This document shows, piece after piece, positions 33,159 through 39,650 of a stretch of 39,650 nucleotides of DNA (its first letter is position 1; each line of letters begins with the position of its first letter). The stretch spans positions 1 to 39,650 of the forward strand of contig CACXUB010000009.1 in assembly GCA_902770735.1 (NCBI GenBank), read 5' to 3'. A program made the translations under genes and the position numbers. The notes under the pieces were generated by a model. It was not told where the DNA came from and did no database searches. It saw nothing but the letters and a program-made list of their open reading frames with translations. This stretch comes from an uncultured Bacteroidota bacterium. GTDB lineage: Bacteria; Bacteroidota; Bacteroidia; Bacteroidales; WCHB1-69.

Positions 33159-35024
33159 TTAGATGTTGTCACCGCGAAGGGTTCTGTAGCGGGCACGCGC
33201 CTGCACCACGTAGAGGCTGTCGCTGTATTCCTTGAGGATTTTCTGGTAGTTTTCCATGGCTTTGGGAATGTCTTTCAAATAGTATTCGTACAGTTCCGCC
33301 AACTGGAAAACAGCATCGTCGGCCAGAAGTTGGTCGCCGTAATCGTCAACAACGCGTTTGAGCAGCTTTTCCGCCTCGAAATAGTTCTTCTGCTTGATCA
33401 AAATGAGCGCTTTTTGGTAGAGCGCATCGTCCACCAAAGAGCCGAACGGCGAAAGAATCATCACGGAGTCGAGGGCTTTCAGCGCCTCGTCGTCTTTGTT
33501 CTGGAAGATCAGGAACTCGGCTTTGGCGTACATTTTCAGTGCGAGGTTGCCTTCCGAATTGCTGAACAGTGTCAAGGTGGAATCGGCCTCGTCGCCCTCT
33601 TCCTCTTCTTCCAGATTGTCGGAAATGAGCATGGAGGAATAGATGGCATCGTTGGCGATGAGCTTGGTGGTGGCGGCGGCGAGCACGTCCAACTGGCTCT
33701 TCGCCCAATTGAACTCGCCAATGTAGAACGAGAGCTTGGCATTCTTGAACTTGGCCTCGTTGCCGAGCACGTCGTTGGGCATGTCCTTGTCAACCTGTGA
33801 ATAGTTGAGCGAAGCATCCCATATTTCACCCGTATATAACTGAACATCAGCGAGATCAATCTTGTATTGGTTCTTCTCCTTGTTGTCGCGGGTGGCGGCC
33901 ATGGCTTGGTTGAGCACGTCCATGGCTTCCTGCGGCTTGTTGACGTAGAAAGCCAACAAGTGGGCGTACTTGCGGATCCAATCCATCGTGCCGGAGTGGA
34001 TTCCGTTCTCGTCCAAAGCCTTGCGGAAGTCCTGCTCCAGATTCACCGCATCGACCATCTTCACCGGCGAAGTTTCAATGAGCTGCATGTACTTGACATC
34101 CAGGATCTTCATCTTCGCCTGCACGTAATTGTGCGCGTCCTCGCCCTTCTTGATGATGTAGTTCAGCGCCTCGATAGCCGTGTTGTAATCGTGGTTGTCG
34201 GCGGCGGCGAGGGCAAGTTCATACGTGAAGACACCTTCCAATTTCAGCCGTTTGTCCAACGATTTGGCGAGAACAAGAGCCTCTTCGAAATCCTTGTGCA
34301 GCTGGCTAATCCAATATAATTCTTTGATACAAAGAATGTTATTCGGATTTTTTTGAGAAAATTTCTGCAATGCCGAACGGATAGACATGTACTGTTCATT
34401 GTCCTCGTCATCCATAAGCAAATCCTGGATGGCCGTCTGCACATCGTTCTGGTATTTTTCATTGTCGGTCTTCACAAGGGCGATGACTTCATCCACGATT
34501 TTGTCGTTCTGATGCAGCACTTTATAGATGCTGATGAGCGTTTTCGACATATACTGCTCATCGTTTAGCAATTTCCGGCCTTTGAGGATGGTTTCCGCCG
34601 CGTAGTCGTATTTGCCCCGCGACATGAAGGCATTGGTGAGCTCGCTGACGGCAGTCTCCTTGGCCTGCAGGTTTTTCAGACATTCCTGATAGACTTTTTC
34701 CGCTTTGGCGTTGTCGCCGGCACGCTCATAGACATAACCCTGATCGACCTTGTAGCGCGGCACGTTCGGGTAGGCTTTCACCTGCTTTTTGAGCATTTTC
34801 TCCGCATCGTCGTAGCGTTCCAACTCCAAAAGGGCGTGGTAGTAGTAATAATAGATGTAGGAATCCGGCTTTTTGGCGTGAACTTTCTCGAAAAGTTCCA
34901 CGGCTTTGTCGTATTCCTTTTCCTTGTAATACTGCATGGCAAGCTGCTCGTCCTGGCTTTGCTGTGCCACGACGGTGCCGCCGCAGGAAAGGAGAAGCAG
35001 CAGTATGAAGAGCAGTTTTTTCAT
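33159..35024 (-). CDS. exported TPR-repeat protein
   Basis: A 621-residue protein with signal peptide (KKLLFILLLLLSCGGTVVAQ) and many TPR-type helical hairpins: AMQYYKEKEYDKAVELFEKV, YHALLELERYDDAEKMLKKQ, GDNAKAEKVYQECLKNL and near the end ALILIKQKNYFEAEKLLKRV and AMENYQKILKEYSDS. A Cys in LLLLSC may be a lipid anchor. TPR scaffolds of this size in Bacteroidota are common around secretion and envelope machinery; the partner is unknown. It follows serS by 6 bp, which suggests co-transcription. Confidence 0.85.
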   Translation of the reverse strand: MKKLLFILLLLLSCGGTVVAQQSQDEQLAMQYYKEKEYDKAVELFEKVHAKKPDSYIYYYYYHALLELERYDDAEKMLKKQVKAYPNVPRYKVDQGYVYERAGDNAKAEKVYQECLKNLQAKETAVSELTNAFMSRGKYDYAAETILKGRKLLNDEQYMSKTLISIYKVLHQNDKIVDEVIALVKTDNEKYQNDVQTAIQDLLMDDEDNEQYMSIRSALQKFSQKNPNNILCIKELYWISQLHKDFEEALVLAKSLDKRLKLEGVFTYELALAAADNHDYNTAIEALNYIIKKGEDAHNYVQAKMKILDVKYMQLIETSPVKMVDAVNLEQDFRKALDENGIHSGTMDWIRKYAHLLAFYVNKPQEAMDVLNQAMAATRDNKEKNQYKIDLADVQLYTGEIWDASLNYSQVDKDMPNDVLGNEAKFKNAKLSFYIGEFNWAKSQLDVLAAATTKLIANDAIYSSMLISDNLEEEEEGDEADSTLTLFSNSEGNLALKMYAKAEFLIFQNKDDEALKALDSVMILSPFGSLVDDALYQKALILIKQKNYFEAEKLLKRVVDDYGDQLLADDAVFQLAELYEYYLKDIPKAMENYQKILKEYSDSLYVVQARARYRTLRGDNI

Positions 35025-35030
35025 CGAAGG

Positions 35031-36277
35031 TTAGTCGATGATGTCGAAACGGGTGTAAGGACGGAGCACTTCGGGGATGACGATGCCTTTGTCGGTCTGG
35101 TTGTTTTCCAACAGGGCGGCGAGCACGCGCGGGAGAGCCAATGCGCTGCCGTTGAGCGTGTGGGCGAGTTTCGTCTTGCCGGTGGCGTCTTTGTAACGCA
35201 GTTTCAGCCGGTTGGCCTGGTAGGATTCGAAGTTGGAGACGGAGCTGACCTCCAGCCACTTCTGCTGGGCTTTGGAATAGACTTCCAAATCGTAGGTCAG
35301 AGCGGAGGTGAAGCTGATGTCGCCGCCACAGAGACGGAGCACGCGGAACGGCAGACCCAGCTTGGTGAGCAGCATCTTGCCGTGGTTGGTCATCTCTTCG
35401 AGGGTCTCGTAGGAGCGGTCGGGGTGCTCGATGGTCACGATCTCGATTTTGTCGAACTGGTGCAGGCGGTTGAGGCCGCGCACGTCCTTGCCGTAGGAGC
35501 CGGCTTCGCGACGGAAGCAGGCGGAGTAGGCGCAGTTCTTCAACGGGAAGTCGCTCTCCTTGAGGATCACGTCGCGGTATATGTTGGTGACGGGCACCTC
35601 GGCGGTGGGGATAAGGTAGAAGTTATCGACCTGGCAGTGATACATTTGTCCCTCTTTGTCAGGCAGTTGGCCGGTGCCGTAGGCGGAATCCTCGTTCACC
35701 ATGTAGGGCGGTTGGATTTCCGTGAAGCCGGCGGCCGTGGCCTCGTCGAGGAAGAAGTCGATGAGGGCGCGTTGCAGGCGTGCGCCTTTGCCTTTATAGA
35801 CGGGGAAACCGGCGCCGGTGATCTTGGTGCCGAGCTCGAAGTCGATGATGTCGTATTTCTTGACAAGTTCCCAGTGCGGCAGTGCGCCCTCGGGAAGGTT
35901 GGAGGCATCGCCTTGCGTATAGACGATTTCGTTGTCCTCAGCACCCTTGCCGGGTTTCACGGCGGCGTTGGGCAGGTTGGGCAGCAGCACCATCTTGCTC
36001 TGGAGCAGCTCTTCCTGTTCCTGCAGTTTGGCGCGGTCGGTGCGCTCACTCTCCTTCAGCGTGGCCATCTCGGCCTTCAGGGCTTGAAGAGTTGCCCGAT
36101 CTTTTTCGCACCTTGGTTCTGCGCCATCAGGTTGTCGTCGATTTTCTTCTTTAAGTTGCGGTTCTCGCTATCCAATTCACGAATCTCAGCCACCAGTTCC
36201 GTAGCATCGAAATTCTTGATTTTCAGTCTGTCAATAACCTCTTGGGGATTTTCTCTTAAAAGTTGGATCTGTAACAT
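35031..36277 (-). CDS. serS: seryl-tRNA synthetase, reading frame broken near 36080
   Basis: Class II synthetase charging tRNA-Ser. The N-terminal part (36277-36077) starts MLQIQLLRENPQEVIDRL and has the coiled-coil tRNA-binding arm (residues 1-~66), then hits a TGA. The rest runs in another frame (35031-36068), with motif 2 CFRREAGSYGKDVRGL, HQFDKIEI, and motif 3 NGSALALPRVLAALLE. The sequences join properly if one base is added near 36080 (AAG-CCC-TGA becoming AAG-NCC-CTG-AAG, restoring KxLKAEMATLKE), giving the usual ~415-residue length. An essential gene would not normally be lost, so a sequencing or assembly indel is likelier than a true mutation. A TATCTTTG box precedes it; the TPR gene follows by 6 bp. 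Confidence 0.9.
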
Positions 36278-36298
36278 CGTCTTGAAATTTTAAGGCGG

Positions 36299-36306
36299 CA
36301 AAGATA
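36299..36306 (-). promoter_or_regulatory. -7 box TATCTTTG of serS
   Basis: TATCTTTG followed by GCCGCC on the minus strand, 21 bp before the ATG. Confidence 0.6.
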
Positions 36307-36323
36307 CGATTTTTTAGGCAATA

Positions 36324-36430
36324 GGACTTAAGATTTAAGACTTTGACTTAAAACTTAGACTTTGACTTAAAACTTAGACTTAGACTTAGACTTAAGACTT
36401 TAGACTTTAGACTTAGGACTTAGGACTTGA
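36324..36430. repeat. repeat region with 6-7-nt units ACTTAG/TTAGACT
   Basis: Long imperfect array of GACTTA, TTAGACT and TTAGGAC units between serS and the next minus-strand gene. It fills ~100 of the ~240 bp gene-free stretch (36278-36517). Confidence 0.85.
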
Positions 36431-36449
36431 GATTTGAACAGTTCCAAAA

Positions 36450-36500
36450 GTCTCACGTCTCACATCTCACGTCTTACGTCTTACGTCTTACGTCTTTCAC
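36450..36500. repeat. 7-nt tandem repeat array, unit GTCTYAC
   Basis: Six to seven units (GTCTCAC, ATCTCAC, then GTCTTAC x3) lie just downstream of the YD-repeat-like gene (stop near 36518). A unit different from the neighbouring array 20 bp away. Confidence 0.88.
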
Positions 36501-36517
36501 GTATGCCTTAAGATTTA

Positions 36518-37408
36518 CTATCCGCGGACATAGAAGGTTTCCCGCAGCATGCGGAAGTTCTCCGGTTCCACCTCGTCGTGGATGAATTCGCGGGCCATGC
36601 TCTGACGGCCGTCGTCGGCATATTCGTATTCCGCCCAGCCGGTGATTCCGCCTTCTTTGTTGAACATCGTGTTCTTCACCACTTTGTCGCCGTCATATTC
36701 CATCGTGATCCGGCGGTAAGTGTCCAAATCCTCCTCCACGATTTCAATCTGGCGGTTTTGTTCGTCAAACGTGCGTATCACCTTGGCAATCAATGTCATA
36801 TCGTAGTTGTAAATCAAATCTTTCACGCGGTCGCCGTGCTCGTTGTAGGAGAACTCGTAAGTGCGGCGGTCATTGTTTTTCACCTCGTCGCGAACATACA
36901 CCTTCACCTGTCCCTTCTCGTCATATTCATAATGATGGATATACATCGGGCTGCCGTAGTCGTCGTTTTCAGTAACCGTTTCGGGCCGTCCGTTCTTGAA
37001 AGTGCTCGTTTTTTCCACATAGTCGAGTTTCCCGTTGACATAGACTTCCTGTTTCACCACGTTGTCGTCGCCATCATAGTAAAACTTGGTGACATACTCG
37101 TCGGAAGCATCGCCATAATAGTTCGACTGTTCCACGAGACGCTTGCCGTCATCGTACTTGTTGACCGTTTTCTGCAGCAGGATGTCGTCCTGGTCGAACT
37201 GTTCCGTCTGCACCAAGTCTCCGTGTTCGTTGTAAACATTGACAGTCAAGGTGTTGAGGGTGCCGTCGGGCTCGTAGCGTTCTTCACGGAGGAGCAGACC
37301 GTTGTCGTCATACTCGGCAAAGCCTTCCGTATATTCCACAGGTTCAATATCTTGCGCATCATATCCGACACGCTGGTATTCTTTCTTGATGATTTTCAGA
37401 CTTTTCAT
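36518..37408 (-). CDS. YD/MORN-like repeat protein, cytosolic
   Basis: A 296-residue acidic protein made of ~20-residue beta-hairpin-like repeats with Y-D-(D/E)-x-G(K/N) marks: EYDDNGLLLREERY, VYNEHGDLVQTEQF, YDDGKRLVEQSN, YYDGDDNVVKQEVY, YEYDEKGQVKVYV, YNEHGDRVKDLIY. Such patterns resemble YD-type (RHS-like) or MORN-like repeats. No signal peptide, unlike most Bacteroidota relatives. No catalytic motif; function unknown. Its own TATCTTTG-type box is 26 bp upstream. Confidence 0.75.
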   Translation of the reverse strand: MKSLKIIKKEYQRVGYDAQDIEPVEYTEGFAEYDDNGLLLREERYEPDGTLNTLTVNVYNEHGDLVQTEQFDQDDILLQKTVNKYDDGKRLVEQSNYYGDASDEYVTKFYYDGDDNVVKQEVYVNGKLDYVEKTSTFKNGRPETVTENDDYGSPMYIHHYEYDEKGQVKVYVRDEVKNNDRRTYEFSYNEHGDRVKDLIYNYDMTLIAKVIRTFDEQNRQIEIVEEDLDTYRRITMEYDGDKVVKNTMFNKEGGITGWAEYEYADDGRQSMAREFIHDEVEPENFRMLRETFYVRG

Positions 37409-37433
37409 AACAATTGGATTTTTAAAGGTGGGG

Positions 37434-37441
37434 CAAAGATA
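37434..37441 (-). promoter_or_regulatory. -7 box TATCTTTG of the repeat-protein gene
   Basis: TATCTTTG followed by CCCC on the minus strand, 25 bp before the ATG at 37408. Confidence 0.55.
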
Positions 37442-37477
37442 CTATATTTTTAATATTATGCGGACAACCGATATTTT

Positions 37478-37987
37478 TCACTTTTCCGGGGTCGCTTCGG
37501 GTGTACCTTCTTTTTCCTTCTTTTGCGTTTCCCTCCACTCCAGCACGTGCGACATCACCGGCGAGAGGTGTTTGTAGGCGATGGAGGCCTCTTTCACCTC
37601 GTGTTTGATGAGAATCTCGTTTTTGTCCACCGTGTCGATGAAGTAGAAGAGCACGCCGGCCACCAAAACCACCTTCAAAATGCCGAAGAGCACACCGAGG
37701 CCCTTGTCGAGAAACTCGGACAGCACCGGTTTCAGCGCCCGTTTCAGAATCCGTCCCAACAGGTTGACCAACACGATGGTGAGTATGAAGCACAACGAAA
37801 AGGAGATGGGCTTCGCCAAAGTGGTGCCGGTGATCCAAAACGAAATCAGGTCGGAGAACTTATAGGAGATGAAAAGTCCCAAAAACAGGGCAGCCAGGGA
37901 GACAATCTCCATCAAGAAGCCGTTTTTGAATCCCCTGAAGGCGTACCAGCAGAGGGGAATTAATACGATGATGTCAATCCAGTTCAT
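37478..37987 (-). CDS. CvpA-family membrane protein
   Basis: A 169-residue inner-membrane protein with four predicted helices (about 5-22, 28-50, 63-85, 102-120) and an acidic/basic cytosolic tail rich in K/E (KKEKEGTPEATPEK). The start MNWIDIIVLIPLCWYAFRGFKNGF matches CvpA, named for colicin V production and linked to envelope/purine operons; mechanism unclear. A TACTTTTG box is upstream, with a repeat array between it and the ATG. Confidence 0.88.
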   Translation of the reverse strand: MNWIDIIVLIPLCWYAFRGFKNGFLMEIVSLAALFLGLFISYKFSDLISFWITGTTLAKPISFSLCFILTIVLVNLLGRILKRALKPVLSEFLDKGLGVLFGILKVVLVAGVLFYFIDTVDKNEILIKHEVKEASIAYKHLSPVMSHVLEWRETQKKEKEGTPEATPEK

Positions 37988-38009
37988 TTGGTAATGGTTT
38001 GTGGTTATT

Positions 38010-38056
38010 GAGGTTAGAGGGTTAGGAGGTTAGAAGGTTAGAGGGTTAGGAGGTTG
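38010..38056 (-). repeat. 8-nt tandem repeat array, unit RRGGTTAG
   Basis: About six units (GAGGTTAG, AGGGTTAG, GAGGTTAG, AAGGTTAG, AGGGTTAG) ~22-70 bp upstream of the CvpA start, in its 5' leader. Confidence 0.88.
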
Positions 38057-38069
38057 TCAAAATTGGTGG

Positions 38070-38077
38070 CAAAAGTA
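38070..38077 (-). promoter_or_regulatory. -7 box TACTTTTG of the CvpA gene
   Basis: TACTTTTG followed by CCACC on the minus strand. It implies the adjacent repeat array is transcribed as an 80-bp leader. Confidence 0.5.
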
Positions 38078-38111
38078 AACAAATTATCGTAAGGACAGAA
38101 ATGTTTTTTTT

Positions 38112-38119
38112 TATCTTTG
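38112..38119 (+). promoter_or_regulatory. -7 box TATCTTTG of the FISUMP gene
   Basis: TATCTTTG followed by GCCGCC, 18 bp before the ATG at 38138; divergent from the CvpA promoter 35 bp away. Confidence 0.6.
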
Positions 38120-38137
38120 CCGCCTAATATCATTGTT

Positions 38138-39505
38138 ATGAAAAAACATTTACTTTTTATAACCATAATGCTGCTGTTTGCAGCAGTTTCGGCGCAGACG
38201 GTGACACTGACCTTCACGGGACGTGACGCAAGCAACCAGTATATTCCCTTGAATCGTGTGGTTGTCAGCAACCTCACACGGGGATGGCAGGAGACGCTCT
38301 TTTGGCCCGATACCGTGCTGGTGATGACTGACGGGACAGGCATTGACGATTTCGTGACGGATGGTTTCCACCTGTCGCAGAACAACCCCAACCCTTTTGA
38401 TGGTACCACGTATGTGAATCTGAACGTGACCGAACCGGGCGAGGTGTCGTTGGTGATGACCGACATCTCCGGACGCATTGTGGGTGCGAATCATTATTCG
38501 CCCCTACAACCAGGCATCCACGAAATCCGCATCACCCTCTCTTCCGCAGGCATCTATTTCCTGACCGCCCGACAGAACGGACAGACCGCCTCGGTGAAGA
38601 TGGTGAACAGTGGAAACGGCAACGATAATGCCATTACCTTTACGGACAATGTAGGGGCGAATAATTATTCACCCCTACCGCAATCCAAAACCGAACCCAA
38701 AGCCAACACCGACAATCTGTTTGTCGCCGACGACCAGATGCAATACGTGGGTTTTACCAACATTAATGGTGCAGAGGAGGAAGGTGGGCATGTGATACAG
38801 ACACAAGATAGTACTCAGACGATTGTGCTTTCGTTTCCGCAGCCTTGTCTAAACACCCCCATTGTTATGGACTATGACAGCAACGTCTATAACACAGTAC
38901 AAATCGGCAACCAATGTTGGATGAAAGAAAATCTGCGGGCAACACATTATGCTGACGGAACAGCCATTCCTTATGGTAACAGTGGCCTTTGGGACGACAC
39001 AGTCCCTTACTATTATGTGAATCCTTCTGTTGACACTATATTGTACGGCTATTACTACAACTGGGCTGCGTTTATGCGTGGGGCAGGAGGAAGCGAAAGT
39101 AATCCAAGCGGAATCCAAGGGGCTTGTCCCACAGGATGGCATGTGCCGAGCAATGCAGAATGGATACAACTAATTGATTATGTGAGCAGTCGAAGTGAAT
39201 ATACTTGTGGAGGCCAAAGCAACTATATCGCTAAAGCGTTGGCTTCTACAGAGGGGTGGAACACTTACGATGGCGAATGTGTGGTAGGGAATAACCCGAG
39301 TACGAATAACGCTACAGGATTCGGGATTGCTCCTGCAGGCTTCGCTGCATTTTCCGCGGTGAATGACTGTGCATACTTCTGGTCTGCTTCAGAAAGAGGA
39401 GAGTATGCTGCAAGTTTTTTGGGTTTAAGTTTAGACTTGGCGCGTGTTCCTATGTATGATATCAATAAATTTCATCAATTTTCCGTCCGCTGCCTCCGCG
39501 ACTAA
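38138..39505 (+). CDS. exported FISUMP-type protein with internal T9SS-like module
   Basis: A 455-residue exported protein. Signal peptide (KKHLLFITIMLLFAAVSAQ), then a beta domain starting TVTLTFTGRDASNQYIPLNR, then a T9SS type-A-like sorting module (about 83-160): SQNNPNPFDGTTYVNLNV, LVMTDISGRIVG, GIYFLTARQNGQ. It normally sits at the C-terminus, but here a linker and a FISUMP/Lcl-type domain follow (about 240-455): TVQIGNQCWMKENLRATHYADG, YYNWAAFMRG, CPTGWHVPSNAEWIQL, SASERG and SVRCLRD. FISUMP (TIGR02145) proteins are surface lectin-like units abundant in gut Bacteroidales and Fibrobacter. Two palindromic 28-bp elements lie in its coding sequence. Ligand unknown. Confidence 0.87.
   Translation: MKKHLLFITIMLLFAAVSAQTVTLTFTGRDASNQYIPLNRVVVSNLTRGWQETLFWPDTVLVMTDGTGIDDFVTDGFHLSQNNPNPFDGTTYVNLNVTEPGEVSLVMTDISGRIVGANHYSPLQPGIHEIRITLSSAGIYFLTARQNGQTASVKMVNSGNGNDNAITFTDNVGANNYSPLPQSKTEPKANTDNLFVADDQMQYVGFTNINGAEEEGGHVIQTQDSTQTIVLSFPQPCLNTPIVMDYDSNVYNTVQIGNQCWMKENLRATHYADGTAIPYGNSGLWDDTVPYYYVNPSVDTILYGYYYNWAAFMRGAGGSESNPSGIQGACPTGWHVPSNAEWIQLIDYVSSRSEYTCGGQSNYIAKALASTEGWNTYDGECVVGNNPSTNNATGFGIAPAGFAAFSAVNDCAYFWSASERGEYAASFLGLSLDLARVPMYDINKFHQFSVRCLRD
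38480..38507. repeat. 28-bp palindromic element, copy 1 in coding DNA
   Basis: Imperfect inverted repeat, three mismatches between its arms (right arm TTATTCGCCCCTAC). In frame it encodes VGANHYSPL. Confidence 0.7.
38651..38678. repeat. 28-bp palindromic element, copy 2 in coding DNA
   Basis: Near-perfect palindrome: GTAGGGGCGAATAA (38651-38664) and TTATTCACCCCTAC (38665-38678), one mismatch. Encodes VGANNYSPL in the same phase as copy 1. Confidence 0.75.
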
Positions 39506-39509
39506 ATCA

Positions 39510-39563
39510 AGCCAACAGCTAACAGCCAACAGCTAACAGCCAACAGCTAACAGCCAACAGCCA
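39510..39563 (-). repeat. 7-nt repeat array, unit GCTGTTGG/GCTGTTAG
   Basis: Seven GCCAACA/GCTAACA units (plus strand) lie between the FISUMP stop and the convergent minus-strand gene. Same family as the rpoD and trmN6 arrays. Confidence 0.9.
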
Positions 39564-39566
39564 GCA

Positions 39567-39650
39567 TCACAACGTTTTCCGCAACCTCTGCGTCAGCGGC
39601 TGCGCATAGATGAAGTCGTTGAGCGTTTGGTTGTCGGAGGTGAGGATGTT
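39567..39650 (-). CDS. C-terminal end of an unidentified protein, runs off the window
   Basis: The minus strand encodes 27 residues in frame with the window edge (NILTSDNQTL, NDFIYAQPLTQRLRKTL), then TGA at 39569-39567. I do not recognise the family; the basic tail LTQRLRKTL is typical of many cytosolic proteins. That it is real is inferred from the uninterrupted frame, protein-like composition, and a repeat array just after its stop, as at other gene ends here. Confidence 0.55.
   Translation of the reverse strand, partial: NILTSDNQTLNDFIYAQPLTQRLRKTL

Noticed and set aside
36060..36090. Programmed +1 frameshift at CCC-TGA in serS
   Set aside because: A +1 shift gives EGRDG, not the SerRS continuation; the needed shift is -1 and lacks a slippery heptamer.

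Overview
The window comes from a Bacteroidota genome, most likely an anaerobic, gut- or rumen-type member of the Bacteroidales. The signs are a short 286-residue RpoD, promoters of the TAnnTTTG type, type IX secretion (T9SS) sorting modules, a FISUMP-type secreted protein, GldD, a stand-alone N-terminal transketolase half and a complete cytosolic [FeFe]-hydrogenase operon. Most genes are housekeeping, with a few accessory secreted proteins.

Layout. 1-3.5 kb: two large secreted Cys-rich, PKD-like/Lcl-like proteins, the second with a C-terminal T9SS sorting domain. The first 5' edge is anomalous: about 100 bases encode the antisense C-terminus of a GNAT acetyltransferase. 3.5-3.9 kb: a DUF5618-like protein. 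4.1-8.7 kb: a four-gene HndB/HydB/HydA/HydC hydrogenase operon, probably electron-bifurcating (NADH plus ferredoxin), behind a perfect 11-bp dyad and ending in a strong terminator. 8.9-10.6 kb: an adenosine/sugar kinase, tRNA-Thr(CGT), and L27 and L21. 10.7-16.6 kb: HtrA protease lipoprotein, primary sigma factor, GldD, LuxE-like protein, CorA, a retropepsin-like protein and RuvC. 16.7-22.1 kb: transketolase N-half, LptF/G permease, glycosyltransferase and DXS, tightly packed. 22.2-24.6 kb: GH29 fucosidase, VanX-like dipeptidase and tRNA-Ala(GGC). 24.7-27.4 kb (minus): TrmN6-like methyltransferase, ManA and an unknown secreted protein. 27.5-31.4 kb: ClC channel, RfbC and a secreted thioredoxin-esterase fusion. 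31.5-38.0 kb (minus): FAD oxidoreductase, TPR protein, a frame-broken SerRS, a YD-repeat-like protein and CvpA. 38.1-39.5 kb: a FISUMP protein with an internal T9SS-type module. The right edge holds the end of an unidentified minus-strand gene.

The most unusual non-genic signal is a set of about 15 intergenic arrays of imperfect short tandem repeats. Units are 6-8 nt, usually 7, rich in TTAG/CTAA and different at each locus. Many abut start codons, including those of rpoD, ruvC, gldD, trmN6 and a DUF5618 gene. Several look like telomere repeats. A second recurring signal is an extended promoter, TAnnTTTGCCGC, found at about a dozen starts on both strands. The most unusual gene is the predicted periplasmic TlpA-like thioredoxin fused to a feruloyl-esterase-like hydrolase (30038-31372). 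The serS frameshift and the 5' GNAT junction should be checked against reads, because either could be a sequencing or assembly artefact.
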